Positions 43,992-54,725 are shown, counted from the first letter of the stretch. The stretch: 64,000 bases of DNA from Mesostigma viride (GCA_009746045.1 RPFO01000072.1:590105-654104), one strand, 5' to 3'. A program made the numbers and translations. Notes: generated by a model not told the origin, from the letters alone.

Positions 43992-44694
43992 CTAAGTGCC
44001 CCTTTGGAATAGACAAAGTCCCCTATGGGCATTAAGCCTTATTATGATTCTAATGGAAATCCATGACTTTGTCTCTATCTCATGGCGTCTCATAGTACAA
44101 TTGCACTAGGATTCGTAGTACAGAGTATAAGAAGTAGAAATGCACCAGGTGATACTACAAGTAGTACAGATTACTACAAATACGCAACTGCTTGTATATC
44201 GTAGGATTTCCCATTAGAATCCGTCCAGGTGTCATGCCAGACCGCCACGTGTCAGCCTGAACGATCTGACGTGACAGTCCGTACAACGCCGTATCCGTCA
44301 GCTGCCGGTTCGGACGGTCTGCCACGTCAGTACCGTGCCATGTCAGATCCGACAGCGTGCCACGTCAGTCCGCGCCGCGCCGGTTCCGCCGCGTGTCGGT
44401 TACGAAGATCTGCCACGACAGTCGGCATACTGTCACGTCTGACACCTGTCAGATCTGTCAGTATGCCATGACAGTCCGTATCTCTGTCATGTAACTGCCG
44501 ACGCGGCGCGGCCGTTTCCTTCTAGCGACCGTCCCACGGCATATTCGTGGGAATATTCCCGGAATATGCCGGGAATATGCCGTTCGTCCTCCTCCCCACG
44601 AGGCCAAAAGCCCAAACACGACCAAAAATGCAGCCAAACCCTCACGAACCACTCAGAACAGCAGCAGGATACCACTATCAGCAGCTAGCCAGCT
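43992..44694. other. intergenic with TGCCACGTCAG / GACAGTCCG dispersed repeats
   Basis: The 3' flank of cargo gene 3 and 5' flank of cargo gene 4. Between 44225 and 44480 short variants of GCCACGTCAG, GTCAGATC and GACAGTCCGT recur at least six times. A GGAATATTCCCGGAATATGC inverted motif lies at about 44545-44580. No ORF is supported. Confidence 0.5.
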
Positions 44695-46215
44695 ATGGCG
44701 ACGACACAAGAACATGAGGCCCAGGAACCTGAGCGTACGTATTTCCCCATGCATGTCTGTTTTTGTGTTTCCTTGGTTTGTTTTTTGGGCATTTTCAGCA
44801 GCTGACAGGAACGCCATTGGCATTTTCTATTCATTCTTTGCAGGCTGGAACCCCTCTGACGACCTTTTTGACCACAACGACTACGACCACCTGGACGACG
44901 CAGGCACGGAAGTCAATTCGCACGCTGCGATCGACGACCTGGTGGCTCAGTCTCGCCCTGCGGCTGCTCCCAGTACGTGGTCTGCTGTTTTATGCATCCC
45001 TTTTCGATTGCCTGCTGGATTTTGCAGGTGATGGCCACTATCTGTTGGATGTTGCAGGTGATGGCCACTATCTGATACATTTTGCAGTTGTCTGTGTGTT
45101 TTCCTTTGCATGCAGGCCTGCTGCGTGGTGGTCCCAGCTCCCGTTCTCGTTCTGGAGGCGCTGGGCCCAGCGGTGGGGACTTAGCCGCATTGCAGCGCCA
45201 GCTGAGGGAGACGCAGGAGGAGTTGGAGCGCGAGAGGAACCGCAGCAGGCGTCGTTCTTTCTCCCCTGATCCCACTCGCGAAGAGCTCAAGAAGATGCGC
45301 TTGGCTCTCGAGGAGGCGAACCACAAGATCACGTGGTTCGAGAAGAGGCTGGCGTGCTGCGACATCTGCACCGAGCCCTTCGGCACGGAGGGGAAGTACC
45401 CCATCATCTACCTCGTGGAGGGCGTCCACACCTGCGTCCCTCAGCACTGCAACAAGTGCGCTGATATGCTCGAGGCCCACGCTCTGGAGTATAATTCTAC
45501 CAGGCCCAACGCCCGTGTGATTGGCAAGCGCTGCCCAGAATGCAAGGAGCTCCTGATGCGCACTGGCAGCCAGTACAAGCGCAATGTGGGTGTCGACAGA
45601 CTCACATTCACCCTTGTGAATGTGCGTCTGTGCGCTCGCGGGTGCGGCGGCGAGGTCGTGCTCGGCGAGGAGGCGATTCACGACAACACCTGCGCCAAGC
45701 TTGTCAGGCCCTGCCCCAACAAGCTTTCTCTCCCTGGTGATAACGGCACCGTGACCATCCTGGGCTGCACCTACCAGGCCACCAGCCGCGAGGACTTGGA
45801 TCGCCACCTGCGCGTGGTGGACAACGTGTCAGAGTGTGGTTTCCGTGGTCTGCCGGCCGCCATCGCCGCCGCCGCCGCCGCTGCTGCTCCTCCTGCTGCT
45901 CGTGCTGCTGCTCCTGCTGCTGCTCCTGCTGCTCGCGCTTCTTTCGCTGTTCGCGCTGTGGGGGGGAATGCGGATTACCCCGCGGGAGTCAACGGTTTCC
46001 TGTCCGCCCTGCAGTACATCAGGGATCACCCCCAGTTGGAGTGCTCCGGGTCTGCGGGCAATGCACTGGCTGTGGCCTTCTTTGAGGCACTCGGCGGTGG
46101 CGTTGGGTGGGACGCGCTGGCCGTGAGGCGGTTGGTGGAACGCTTCCGCGATGCGACGAGGCGCATTGTTGAGAGGGACGCACAGTTGGTTGCTGATGTT
46201 CAGCCCGGGAGGTGA
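44695..46215 (+). CDS. RING/TRAF-type zinc finger protein with coiled coil (cargo gene 4, three exons)
   Basis: Exons 44695-44734, 44844-44972 and 45116-46215 are GT-AG bounded, in phase, and make 422 residues plus stop. The N-terminus is acidic (WNPSDDLFDHNDYDHLDDAG). A coiled coil follows (LAALQRQLRETQEELERERN; LKKMRLALEEANHKITWFEK). The RING-like finger uses C138-X2-C141, C163-X3-H167-C168-X2-C171 and C196-X2-C199 (CCDICTEPF ... HTCVPQHCNKC ... CPEC). A second Cys/His cluster (CARGCGGEV ... HDNTC ... CPN) resembles a TRAF zinc finger. An Ala-rich linker and a helical C-terminus complete it. RING-coiled-coil proteins are usually E3 ubiquitin ligases (inference). Conserved introns show it comes from a nuclear gene rather than a retrocopy. 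AATAAA lies at 46343-46348. Confidence 0.75.
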
Positions 46216-46337
46216 TTGTGGTTGAGGATGAGTAGGGGGTCTAGAAAGGGGAAGGGGGCTATTCCTCCCTGTAGTGAGTGTGCCCTTGGATGCACCTCGT
46301 TGAGGACACTGTTGATTAGGACTTTGGCTATTGTACA

Positions 46338-46390
46338 TTGTAATAAATAAGACTCATTGCATGCAAATCCAACACCAATGCATCATTAGA
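46338..46390. repeat. 3'-end block inverted relative to 41580-41628
   Basis: AATAAATAAGACTCATTGCA and TGCAAATCCAACACCAATGC here match the reverse complement of about 41580-41628, the 3' flank of cargo gene 2. Confidence 0.8.
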
Positions 46391-46535
46391 TAGGAACCCG
46401 CGGCCCGCGAATAGGACTTGAACGGATATCCCATGATACTAGAGGTTCCCACGATACTGGCGCCTGTCACAGTACGGCCAGGTGGACGGCCGGATGGACG
46501 GTGGGGTCGCCCTAGGGTTTAGTAGCACTCTTCTA

Positions 46536-46757
46536 AAAACAGACTCCATGGGGATGGTGCAGTTTGTGCACAGGCAGATGGCCAGAAGTAGGGACTTGGA
46601 TTATCTCCTTCTTAAGGAGTTGTCCTCCTTGGCCAATATTGAGCATATCCCTGGGGTTGACAATCCTGCTGATGCTTTGACCAAGCTAGTGCAGAAGGCA
46701 GCAGTGCAATACAAGGTTCTTCAGTCTCTGATGGACCCATCTCAGCAAGCTGTCTAA
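46536..46757 (+). pseudogene. RNase H C-terminus of the outer element
   Basis: KTDSMGMVQFVHRQMARSRD, then LLLKELSSLANIEHIPGVDN and PADALTKLVQ. This is the copia RNase H end, with the Asp of TDSMG and the usual HIPG-DN-AD--TK motif. It continues the domain left near 39266 and ends at TAA after SQQAV. Confidence 0.85.
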
Positions 46758-47707
46758 GCTGGTGCATGGTTATAGGGCATTGGAGAGCAGATTGTGTGGT
46801 AGTGTCAGCATTGTGACTGGCATAATACCTGTATTTTAGTCTGTACTAAGGCTCATGGACCATGGTACACTCACTCTGATTTTAATCAGGATACAGCCAG
46901 GTTTTGGCTGGGGTTCATGCTGTTGACTACACAAGGTTGACAGGTCCATTACAGACCATGTATTCTATTTTAAAAGAAATGTATATTTGTACATACTTCT
47001 CACAATGGTCTGGGAACCTTTATTCTGGGGTTTATAGGGCGGGGTTCGATTCCCTGGTATTATGTTTCTACAAGCTGGCCTGTTCAGGTGTTTGCCTGTT
47101 CAGACTTCCCTAGTTCCCCAGGGCAGGATTTAATTGTTGCCTATGTGTTTCATTTTGTCATTTGTTTGCTGTGGCAGTTTACCATCTGGCAAGTAGACGG
47201 GCGCCGTAAGACGGGCGCCAATAGACCCCTGTTGAGAGAATGACAGGCAAACTATTGTAATACGCCTTACTTTGTCAAGTGGTATTTTAATTGTCATGGA
47301 TTTATTGTACTTATATTGAATATGTACTGGGTTTTATGGGATTAGTATCTGGAATTAATGTAACTCACCGCCAGAAGGTCATTGTACTGGAGGCTCTACC
47401 GAGGTGATGGGATTAATTTCTGGAGAAGACCTCATAGAATTAACCTGTATGTATTTAATTTTGTGTGCTTCTAATATCTGGTGGTACTCTGTAATGCCAC
47501 TTCCATAGGTTTTTATCCATTTCTCATGGAATGGTTTTCCCTGTGGCAGATCTGTTTCTTTTCCAGTTCCTTAAAAGAAAGGGCTGGGGGAATGGCAATG
47601 GCCATTAAAGACATCTGTTCAAGCTTCAAGCTGGAGTGAAGGACATTTCAAGCTACTTCAAGGGTCCCTGGCAGGGGATGTAATCCCTAAAGAAAAGAAG
47701 GGATTGG
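46758..47707. other. 3' internal non-coding region and polypurine tract of the outer element
   Basis: About 950 bp, AT-rich, no ORF of note. The purine tract AAAGAAAAGAAGGGATTGG (about 47689-47707) directly precedes the 3' LTR and would prime plus-strand synthesis. Confidence 0.75.
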
Positions 47708-48325
47708 AGTTAACGTAAAGGATTTACGTTAGATGGATAGAGATTGTTACGCTCTTTCCAGCGGCACCTTGAACGCCTCATTTGGTTAAGGAACGTAAAA
47801 GTTATGACGTTTCCTAGGCTGTGCCGACAGTACCCGGCGCGCCACTGTGGGCGCGTACGGACACAGGATGTACAAGTGTCACTTTGATAGTCCGCAGGAC
47901 GTTGACAGGACTTGTACAGGACTTGATGGTCAATTGATAGGTAGGTGTGCTGTAGCGCGCCAGGACCTATGAGACAATTGATGCTGACCAGTGTACGGAT
48001 AGGTCCACAGGACTAGCCGTATGGACAATTGATAGATCTGCGCGCCAAAGGCGTGCCAGAACTCTGTGTAATCAATTGATTGACAGTTCAGCTGTGACAG
48101 TGCAGCTGAATACTTGGACGCGTCCCTAACAACCTATATGAGTGACTTGGTCACACCGGGACGCTAGTTCTTGCGTGCACGTTCTCTTGGCACTGCGACC
48201 CTGTCGCCTGTGCTGCGTGCAGTCTTGGAAGTGACGTGACTTACGTCTGTGTTTCCTGATTATTAATAAAGGCAACTTCCTGCAAGAACCATGGCGGAAT
48301 TCGTGGCATTCTTACCCTCACAACT
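47708..48325 (+). repeat. 3' LTR of the outer element
   Basis: 618 bp, AGTTAACG...CTCACAACT, nearly identical to 28246-28862, followed by TSD TCGTC at 48326-48330. Confidence 0.92.
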
Positions 48326-49640
48326 TCGTCGGCGTAGATGATGTCTGCCAGCCGAATCTCCGTTTCCGCTCCGCCATGCCAGAAGTGGTTAGCAACCTGC
48401 ACCCCTGGTTCCCTACCCACGATGCGGGCAAATCGCTTGCGCGCCTGAATCATTACGTATTCGATCACAATAACGCCTGAATCATTACGTATTCGACCGT
48501 GTCGAAGGCCTTGATATAGTCAACAAAAATGAAGACCATGCAGCGGCAAACTGTCAGGGCAAAGGCGACGCACCTCCTCCATCAACCGGCGCGCGACAAA
48601 CACAGCCATGACAGTGTCACGACCACGACGGAAACCCATCTGAGACTCACCCAGGTGTGGGTCCAGCACGGCGCGGAGCCTGTGCAGCATCATGCGCATG
48701 ATCGAAGACCTTCAGCGCGGCGCTCTGGAGGCAGACACCCCGGTAGTTACCATGCAGGGTCAGCAGCAGAGCCCTTCTTGTACAGCATGACGCGGATGGC
48801 CGTCTGCCACTCAGCAGGCGGAGGCTCGTCAGAGAGCAGGACACGGTTGCAGAACGCCAGCAGAAGATCCCTTGATTGAACCGTCGGGTCATGCAGGGGT
48901 CTTAATTCAGCAGCTCAGCCGAAAGGTGGTCGGCACCGACCGCCGCGTCGTACCGCAGGCGAGCAAGGGCGCCGTCCAATTCCTTCAAGGTGAAGGGGTG
49001 GACGACGTGTCGTCGGTGGCAAGGCAGCCCTCCTGCAAGGCGGGGACTTGGTAGTCCGCGGCCGAGGAGGGGGGCACCGGCGGCGGCGGGGGTCCTGCAA
49101 CCCCAAGACGGGCGGCCGTCTCGGGGTGAAGCGGCGGGGGGGGGGCGCGAGCCCCACCTGTCAAGGAAACATGGTGGGCCAACCAGCGGTCAAGGCTTAC
49201 CGGCGCCGTGCCGTCCCCCGTGTGCTCCACCGGGGTGCGCTGCCGCCGGCCGCCGAGCCGGTCGAGGTGGTACCACGTGTCCTTGCCCTGGTTGCGAGCT
49301 TGGCAGGCCTAGTTGGCATCTGCGATGCACTGGGCCGCCTCTGCGTCGTGGGCGTGCTCGTAGGCCTCCACGAGGGCGGCCTAGAGCACCGGTTTCTGCA
49401 GCGGGTCCCGGTTACGCTTGAGGCGGTGCCGGGTGGCCAAGACATCGGGGTTCTGCATGGCGGTAGAGCGGGCCGGGGCGGCGGCGGGGCATGACCGGCA
49501 GGTGTCGGGCCGCCAGCAACGGGGCACGGGCCGCAAAGCCCGCAATTAAAAATTTGGCGGCGTTGGGGGCACCTTTGTCCAGCTCGTCGACGTTGGGAGT
49601 ATCTGTAGCACATAGCCCAGAGAGGGGGCATATGAGCCTA
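48326..49640 (-). pseudogene. LINE ORF2 (RT palm and upstream), degenerate, copy B
   Basis: Read on the minus strand from about 49600: DELDKGAPNAAKFLIAGFAA; then AADYQVPALQEGCLATDDTS; KELDGALARLRYDAAVGADH (RT entry region); frameshifts; VMLYK- and GVCLQSAALKVF-like pieces; and finally VMIQARKRFARIVGREPGV with RLADIIYAD at 48331-48345. It matches the plus-strand ORF2 at 52.4-53.3 kb by eye and is continued at 28245 by DDTTLF. Stops and frameshifts show it was already broken, or decayed later. Confidence 0.8.
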
Positions 49641-51600
49641 TAATACATTCTAAGCTTCTTCCTGCAAGGGTGGGAATGTAAACGACCCTTGCTCTAGGTG
49701 CCCCAGGACACCTGCAGCCCCATGATCTATTGACACTATCAAGCCATGCCCATGCAGCTAAGGGGGAGCCTGTCATGGGGGGGAAGATCAGCATAGCTAT
49801 ATAAGAGCTACGGCATGGCGTCTCAGCAGAGAGTGACTCCCTGCATGGGCACTGCATAATGAAATTAAGCTAGGCATGCATCATCTGGAGTGTGGCTTAT
49901 CATAGGCACACATGTACATGACTAAAAATGCTAGGCCTCAGCTGGTATAGTGCCTGTAGTAGGCGGGCATGTACAAGGCCACGGTCTACTAACTATTCTA
50001 CACTACTGCTGCTGTATTCCCCTATAGGCTGGGGCGTCTGGGGTCGCTGGGGCCGCGCGGTGGTCGAGGGGGTCGCGTGCCAGGGCTTGTGGCCGACGTA
50101 GATGGCCGCCCCCTTCCAGTACACCGGCTGGCCCGCCTTGGTCTGCCGGAGCTGGAGGTAGGTCGGCCATAGCTCCCGTCGCCGTTGATGCTGCGCCAGG
50201 ATCAAGTCGTCGTCCACGGTGAAGGGAGCGGTTCTCAAGCCGCTTGCGGCGTCTGAGAAATGAAATCTTGTCCGATGGGCTCTCAAAGTCATGAGAAGAA
50301 GCGGAGGCGCCCCTGCCTTACCCCGCGCGCGGGGGAGGCGGTGGGCGGTCAGCTTGATCTCACCAAGAAGGCGGCATGCGTGCAAGGATTTTGCTCTCAA
50401 ACGCACGTGCAAGCTTCTCGGAATTCTCACCTTCCTCCATGTCGAAGTTCTTGACGATGGCGTTGAGGCTGCGCTTGGCGAGCTCGGCCTCCTCGCGGAG
50501 GTCACGCGTCTGCCGCTGCATGGAGCTGGGCTGCGACGACGGAGGTGGTGGAGGTGGTGTGCTGCTAATAAGCATGTCCGCCCAGGTCGTGATGCAAGGG
50601 AGGAGCATCGCCGGCCAGGCCAGCAGGGGCTGGCTTGGCGGGAATGTCCTTCACCACCTGGGCGGTGAGGCCTGCGGTGTTCTGCAGGACCTCGATAGCG
50701 ATGGCATTGTCCTTGAGGCGCTGGTCGATGTCGCGGAGCTGGGCGGTGATGGCGTCGGAGGTGCATGGGGGTGGTGGCGGTGGAGGAGGCGAGGAGGGCG
50801 GAGGTGGCGGTGGAGATGGTGGAGAGGAGGGGAAGCTCGGCAGCCAGCGTGCCGCCCATGGCCGCCACATCTGCATGCAGCGATGGGGGCCACGTGCTGC
50901 TCGAGGGCCTCCACGTGCTGCTCGAGGGTGAGCGGATGGAGGATTCGGTTAAGGTGGTGGTGAGGGGCTTGAGGGGCCAGAGCTCCTCGATGGAGCGGCC
51001 AAGGAGGGAGAAAAGAGCGAATTGCTGAAGGTGGGGGCGGCGGGCGTTGAGGACGTCCTTGTCGAAATAGCGCCTCTGGAGGAAGGCATTGACGAGGCGG
51101 CCTTGCATGGTGGGAAAGCTGCTTGCCGTACAGTTTCATAAGAGAGGCGTGCGTCCCGAAAAACACGTAGGCCATGCAGGATGCGATCGAGTGTGAGCCT
51201 GTCAAAAAAGCCAGGCTGGCTGGCGTCAAAGTCGTACTCTTCCAAAAGCCCGTCAGGGCGACTGCGCTTGGGTTCAGGCGACGCCGCTGGCGAGGCGAGC
51301 CCGGGGGGCTGGGCGACCACTAGAGCTTGGCTAGTGGCGCCGCTGCCTTCTGGGCCGGTGGGCGAAGCGGCAGCCGGAGCTGCAGACGTATTTTCATTGC
51401 CGAGCGCAGCCGCCAGGCTGCGTTGCGTCGAGGAGCGTTTGCTCGTCATATATTGCGTAATAGCCTCGTAAAATTATATCAGCATGTGCGTCGTAGAAAG
51501 CCGCGTCGACTGTGATATTCACGGCTAAATTCGGTGCTCAAACGTGAAAGTTATGAGCTCCGCCACGTCAGCCATGCTACCTCGTGGCTCGTGGCTGCAT
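49640..51600 (-). mobile_element. LINE copy B, ORF1 half and ORF1-ORF2 spacer
   Basis: Inverted copy of 24497-26110, sharing the 5' end (AGTCGACGCGGCTTTCTACG region), ORF1 and the spacer of about 350 bp after it. It leads directly into the ORF2 remains at 48326-49640, so its original order ORF1-spacer-ORF2 is visible. It lies head-to-head with the plus-strand LINE fragment starting at about 51678. Confidence 0.8.
49993..51449 (-). pseudogene. LINE ORF1 protein, copy B
   Basis: It starts MTSKRSSTQRSLAAALGNEN and runs without a stop to EASQPGFFDRL and on, but changes frame near 51100 and 50870 compared with copy A. The same order of parts is seen: SPEPKRSRPDG, LQQFALFSLLGRSIEELWPL, coiled coil DIDQRLKDNAIAIEVLQNTA and LREEAELAKRSLNAIVKNFD, and C-terminal RRELWPTYLQLRQTKAGQPV. 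The copy helps to fix the true frame of each segment in copy A. Confidence 0.75.
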
Positions 51601-51622
51601 GGTCAATCATCTGCATGGTCAA

Positions 51623-51665
51623 TCAAGGAATATGTGCTACATGATCTCCCAACGGAGGCATGTTA
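51623..51665. repeat. LINE-associated motif copy
   Basis: AATATGTGCTACATGATCTC then CCAACGGAGGCATGTT, matching 26414, 26555, 49595-49640 (minus) and 54250. It sits just before the start of the plus-strand ORF2. Confidence 0.8.
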
Positions 51666-51677
51666 TAATTTAATTTA

Positions 51678-54113
51678 ATGGCCCTTCTCAGGGATACGCA
51701 CCCCACTCCGGCCACCCAGAACAAGATCGCAAGGACTTCTTTGCTGCACTGGAGACCCTGGCGAACGGCATCCCTGGTCGCAACTACCTCGCTCTGCTGC
51801 TGGACGCCAACGCCACGCTACCACCGGGTACTGGCGGATGTCAGCACGCCCCCAACGAGGCGTTCGTCGACGCGCTGGACATCCCGGCCAGCCACGCCCA
51901 GCTGTTCGCTGCCGGCCCGGCATCGGCCCTTCGGCACCTCGCTGACAAGCTTCCCGCGGCCGGGGCCCTGCTGCCCCCCCGCCGCCCGCCCCGCTTCACC
52001 AGCCTGCACCGGCTCCCCGCCGTCATCCAGGCCCGGCAAGCCCTGTGCGACAACAGCGACCCCGCCCGCTACGCCCGCCTCAAAGCCGATTACCACTCGG
52101 CCATCCGGCAGGCGACCAAGGATCGAGCAGGAGGACCTTCATGTCCGCGAGTACTTTGCCCACCTCAAGAACCAGCACGGCAAGTACGCCTGGACCCGCC
52201 TGCGTCACGCCCAACGGCCCGCCGGCGGCGCGCAGCCGGCGCCGCGGACGCTCTCTGGCTCACCGCGCAGCAGCAGCTTGACCAGTGGTATTCCTCCCAG
52301 TCCCGGCTGCTCGGCGCCCCCCCGCCGCCTCCGCCGCTTGGCCCTCTGGCGGCCGCACGCCTGGCAGTAGTGCCTGCGGACGTCCCTGCGCCGCCCACGC
52401 CGCCCGCCGCTGAGCAGGACTACACATACCCAGCCCTGACGGAGCCCCTGGCCGACCCCAACGAGCTCCCGCCGTTCACCGAGCTCGAGCTGAGCACCGC
52501 CGCCAAGCAACTCCGCTTCTACGCCGCCGTGGGACCTGACCAGCTCCCAGCCCCGGTGATTAAGCTGACGGCGCTGACGGGGTTCCTGCTTGACGTCTGC
52601 AACCGGATCCTGCTTGCCGACGCGCCGCCGATTCCTGAGTGGCAGCACAGCTACCGTATTATGCTGTACAAAAACAAAGGTTCCCCTGACGACCCCGCCA
52701 ACTACAGAGGAGTCTGCATCCAGAGCGCCGCACTCAAGTTGTTCATGCGCATGATCCTCAACCGCCTTCATTCTGCTCTCGACTGTCACCTTGGGGAAAG
52801 TCAAATGGGCTTCCGTCCTGGGCGCAACACCGTCATGGCCATCTTCGTCGTGCGTCGCCTCTTCGAGGAAATCGCTCTCCTGCAACCTGGTGAGTTTCCC
52901 GCCATCCTGATCTTCGTCGACTTCATCAAGGCTTTCGATTCTGTCCTCTGGGACGCTCTATGGGCTGTACTTGCTCGCGCTCGCGTCCCCACTCCCCTGA
53001 TTACCGTCATCCGCACGCTGTATGAGGGGTCGACCACTTCGGTGCGCACTCAACACGGCATTACCCCGCCATACCCACTGCAGACCGGCGTCTGGCAGGG
53101 TTGCGTCCTGTCGCCGTACCTGTTTATTATTGTAGTGGATTATGTTATGCGCCGGGCACGTGCTCGCTTTGCTAGCATTGCAGGCCGTGCCCCTGGCCTG
53201 GTGATCACGAACGAGCTTGGAGAAGGGGGGCCGACTAACAAGCAGAATTTACTAGCTGACCTCATTTACACCGACGACATCACGCTCATCGAGAAGCCGG
53301 AGTCTGCCCAACTTTGGCTGGACTGCCTGGCGCTCGAGGCTCGGGCGGTTGGTCTAGAAATCAGCCCCAAAACGGAGGCGCTGGCCCTCGGCATGGCAGG
53401 GCCCCCACCGGCACACTCCGCCTCTTAGACCATGCCGAGGTCAACTACCCTCCTTCAGGCCGCTTCAAGCTGCTCGGCAGTTGGCTTCCCGACTGCGAGG
53501 ACGACATGACGACACGGATCGGCATGCATGGCGTGGGCGCACCTCCATGACCACCGCCGCTGGTGGAGCAACCCCGCCCTACCCCGGATCGTCAAGCGTG
53601 ACCTCTTCAAGGTCGTCATTCTGACGATCCTGACCCACGGCGCCGAGACCTGGACACTGACGCAGGAGCTGGAGCAACGACTCGACGGCGCCGTCGCCAA
53701 GATGCTGCGCAAGGCCCTTAACATCCCCTTTGGTTTGCACAGTAGTAATGAGGATTTGTACGCTGATTTGCCCTATGTTTCTCACATTATTAGGCACAGG
53801 CGCCTGGGCCCAGCCGGGCACCTGGCCCGCACAGATCAGGTAGATACATCAGATAGACTAGCTGGCACCAAGCCCGCCCAGCCTGGGCGATATGTCCTCA
53901 CCTGGCGTGCCCCAGGCCGCGCGCGGCAGGGCCGCCACCCGTGGACTTTTCGTGATAGACTCGGCATGGACATGTGCTACACTAGACGTGACGGGCTCAC
54001 GCCCGGGCAGCCTCCAGGTTTGTCTGTAATATGGAGACAGATGGTAAGTAGTGATGAAGGAGACCACCCCCAAGCCTGTGGGGGCTCCGCGTGTGACCGC
54101 GTATGGCATTCAT
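51678..54113 (+). pseudogene. L1-like LINE ORF2 (end of endonuclease, RT, C-terminal region), 5'-truncated
   Basis: It opens inside the AP-endonuclease (YAPHSGHPEQDRKDFFAALE, LALLLDANAT). A frameshift lies near 52120. From 52370 a long frame carries RT: AAVGPDQLPAPVIKL, RIMLYKNKGSPDDPANYRGV, SQMGFRPGRNTV, IFVDFIKAFDSV, LQTGVWQGCVLSPYLF and the catalytic box DLIYTDDITLIE (YTDD instead of YADD). It stops at 53426. A second frame resumes with FKLLGSWLPDCEDD and then GAETWTLTQELEQRLDGAVA and a C-terminal GRYVLTWRAPGRARQGRHPW. Non-LTR retrotransposons copy their RNA onto nicked DNA. This copy is dead. Confidence 0.88.
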
Positions 54114-54229
54114 AGCGATTCGGGCCGCGGTGCCCACCCCCCTGTAACTAGGACCTAGATAGCTTACACCATTCCATCCCATGTTCCCCTCCCACTGAGG
54201 ACTTATGCTCACATGACGCAGTCACGTGT

Positions 54230-54310
54230 CTATTAATTAATTAATTAATTCTCAGGGATATATGCTACATGTACTCCCAACGGAGTTATGTAATTAATTA
54301 ATTACGTGTG
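54230..54310. repeat. LINE-associated motif flanked by (TTAA) repeats
   Basis: TATTAATTAATTAATTAATT, then TCAGGGATATATGCTACATG with TACTCCCAACGGAG, then TTATGTAATTAATTAATTAC. It lies about 140 bp after the end of ORF2. Confidence 0.8.
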
Positions 54311-54725
54311 TTTTACGTTACGCTTTACGTGGCAAAAATGGGCACGTAATGCCTTTACGTACGTCGTCCTTTACGTTGCCTTTCTACGTCATTTTACGCG
54401 TAAAAACGTAACGTTAAGTGGACGCAACGTAAACCCGTATGGGAATGTCGGCTGATGGTTGCAAGGTGAAGGGGCTCTTGTAGGCTTAATGGCGCCGCGT
54501 CGGTGCGGCGCCAGGTGGTGCACGGACAGCAGTGTCTAGTTTTTGCATGGAAATGGTGGATCGAAAATATGAGCGTTTGCATGAGCTTTTGTGCGGTTTT
54601 ACGTTTTTACGTTACGTTACGTATTTACTCTACGCACGTAAACCTTTTACGTCGATTTTACGTTTTACGTAACCCTTTTCTCCGTTACGTTACGTTTACG
54701 ATACGTTAGCTTATGTTACGTCAAC
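54305..54725. repeat. TTTACGT/TTACG-rich region
   Basis: More than 25 TTACG/CGTAA pentamers in 420 bp, irregularly spaced. The first bases of the outer LTR (TTAACGTAAAGGATTTACGT) have the same flavour. No ORF is supported. Confidence 0.7.

Larger units (their letters stand above)
39269..46533. mobile_element. block of about 7.3 kb inserted in the outer RNase H, carrying four genes
   Basis: RNase H sequence stops near 39266 and resumes near 46536 (KTDSMGMVQFVHRQ). Between them lies foreign DNA with four genes, CACGTG palindrome repeats, a MITE-like foldback and recurrent CCCACGATA/CCCATGATA motifs from end to end. I could not find clear terminal inverted repeats, a transposase or an unambiguous TSD. 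CTTCTAA occurs at 39236-39242 and at 46530-46536 and could be a 7-bp TSD, but that choice breaks the RNase H frame. The element class is unknown. Confidence 0.65.
28246..48325 (+). mobile_element. outer LTR retrotransposon (copia-type RT-RH), twice interrupted, about 20.1 kb
   Basis: Near-identical LTRs (617 and 618 bp), a 5-bp TSD and a purine tract before the 3' LTR define the ends. The internal order is: a 236-aa ORF, Gag with zinc knuckle, integrase (HHCC and D-D-E), a retropepsin-like domain, RT, RNase H. Two later insertions interrupt it: a Gag-protease element (33050-38037) and a gene-bearing block (about 39.27-46.53 kb). Removing both leaves about 7.8 kb, a normal size for the class. 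Gag and the start of IN carry frameshifts, so this copy looks inactive although its LTRs are young. Confidence 0.88.

Noticed and set aside
44982..45115. Extended frames through the introns of cargo gene 4
   Set aside because: The spliced model with exons 44695-44734, 44844-44972 and 45116-46215 is phase-perfect and divisible by three, and the intron has a tandemly duplicated TTTTGCAGGTGATGGCCAC that mimics acceptors.
46505..46530. CCCTAGGGTTTAG near the cargo block end as a telomere-like repeat
   Set aside because: Only about one unit, not a tandem array.
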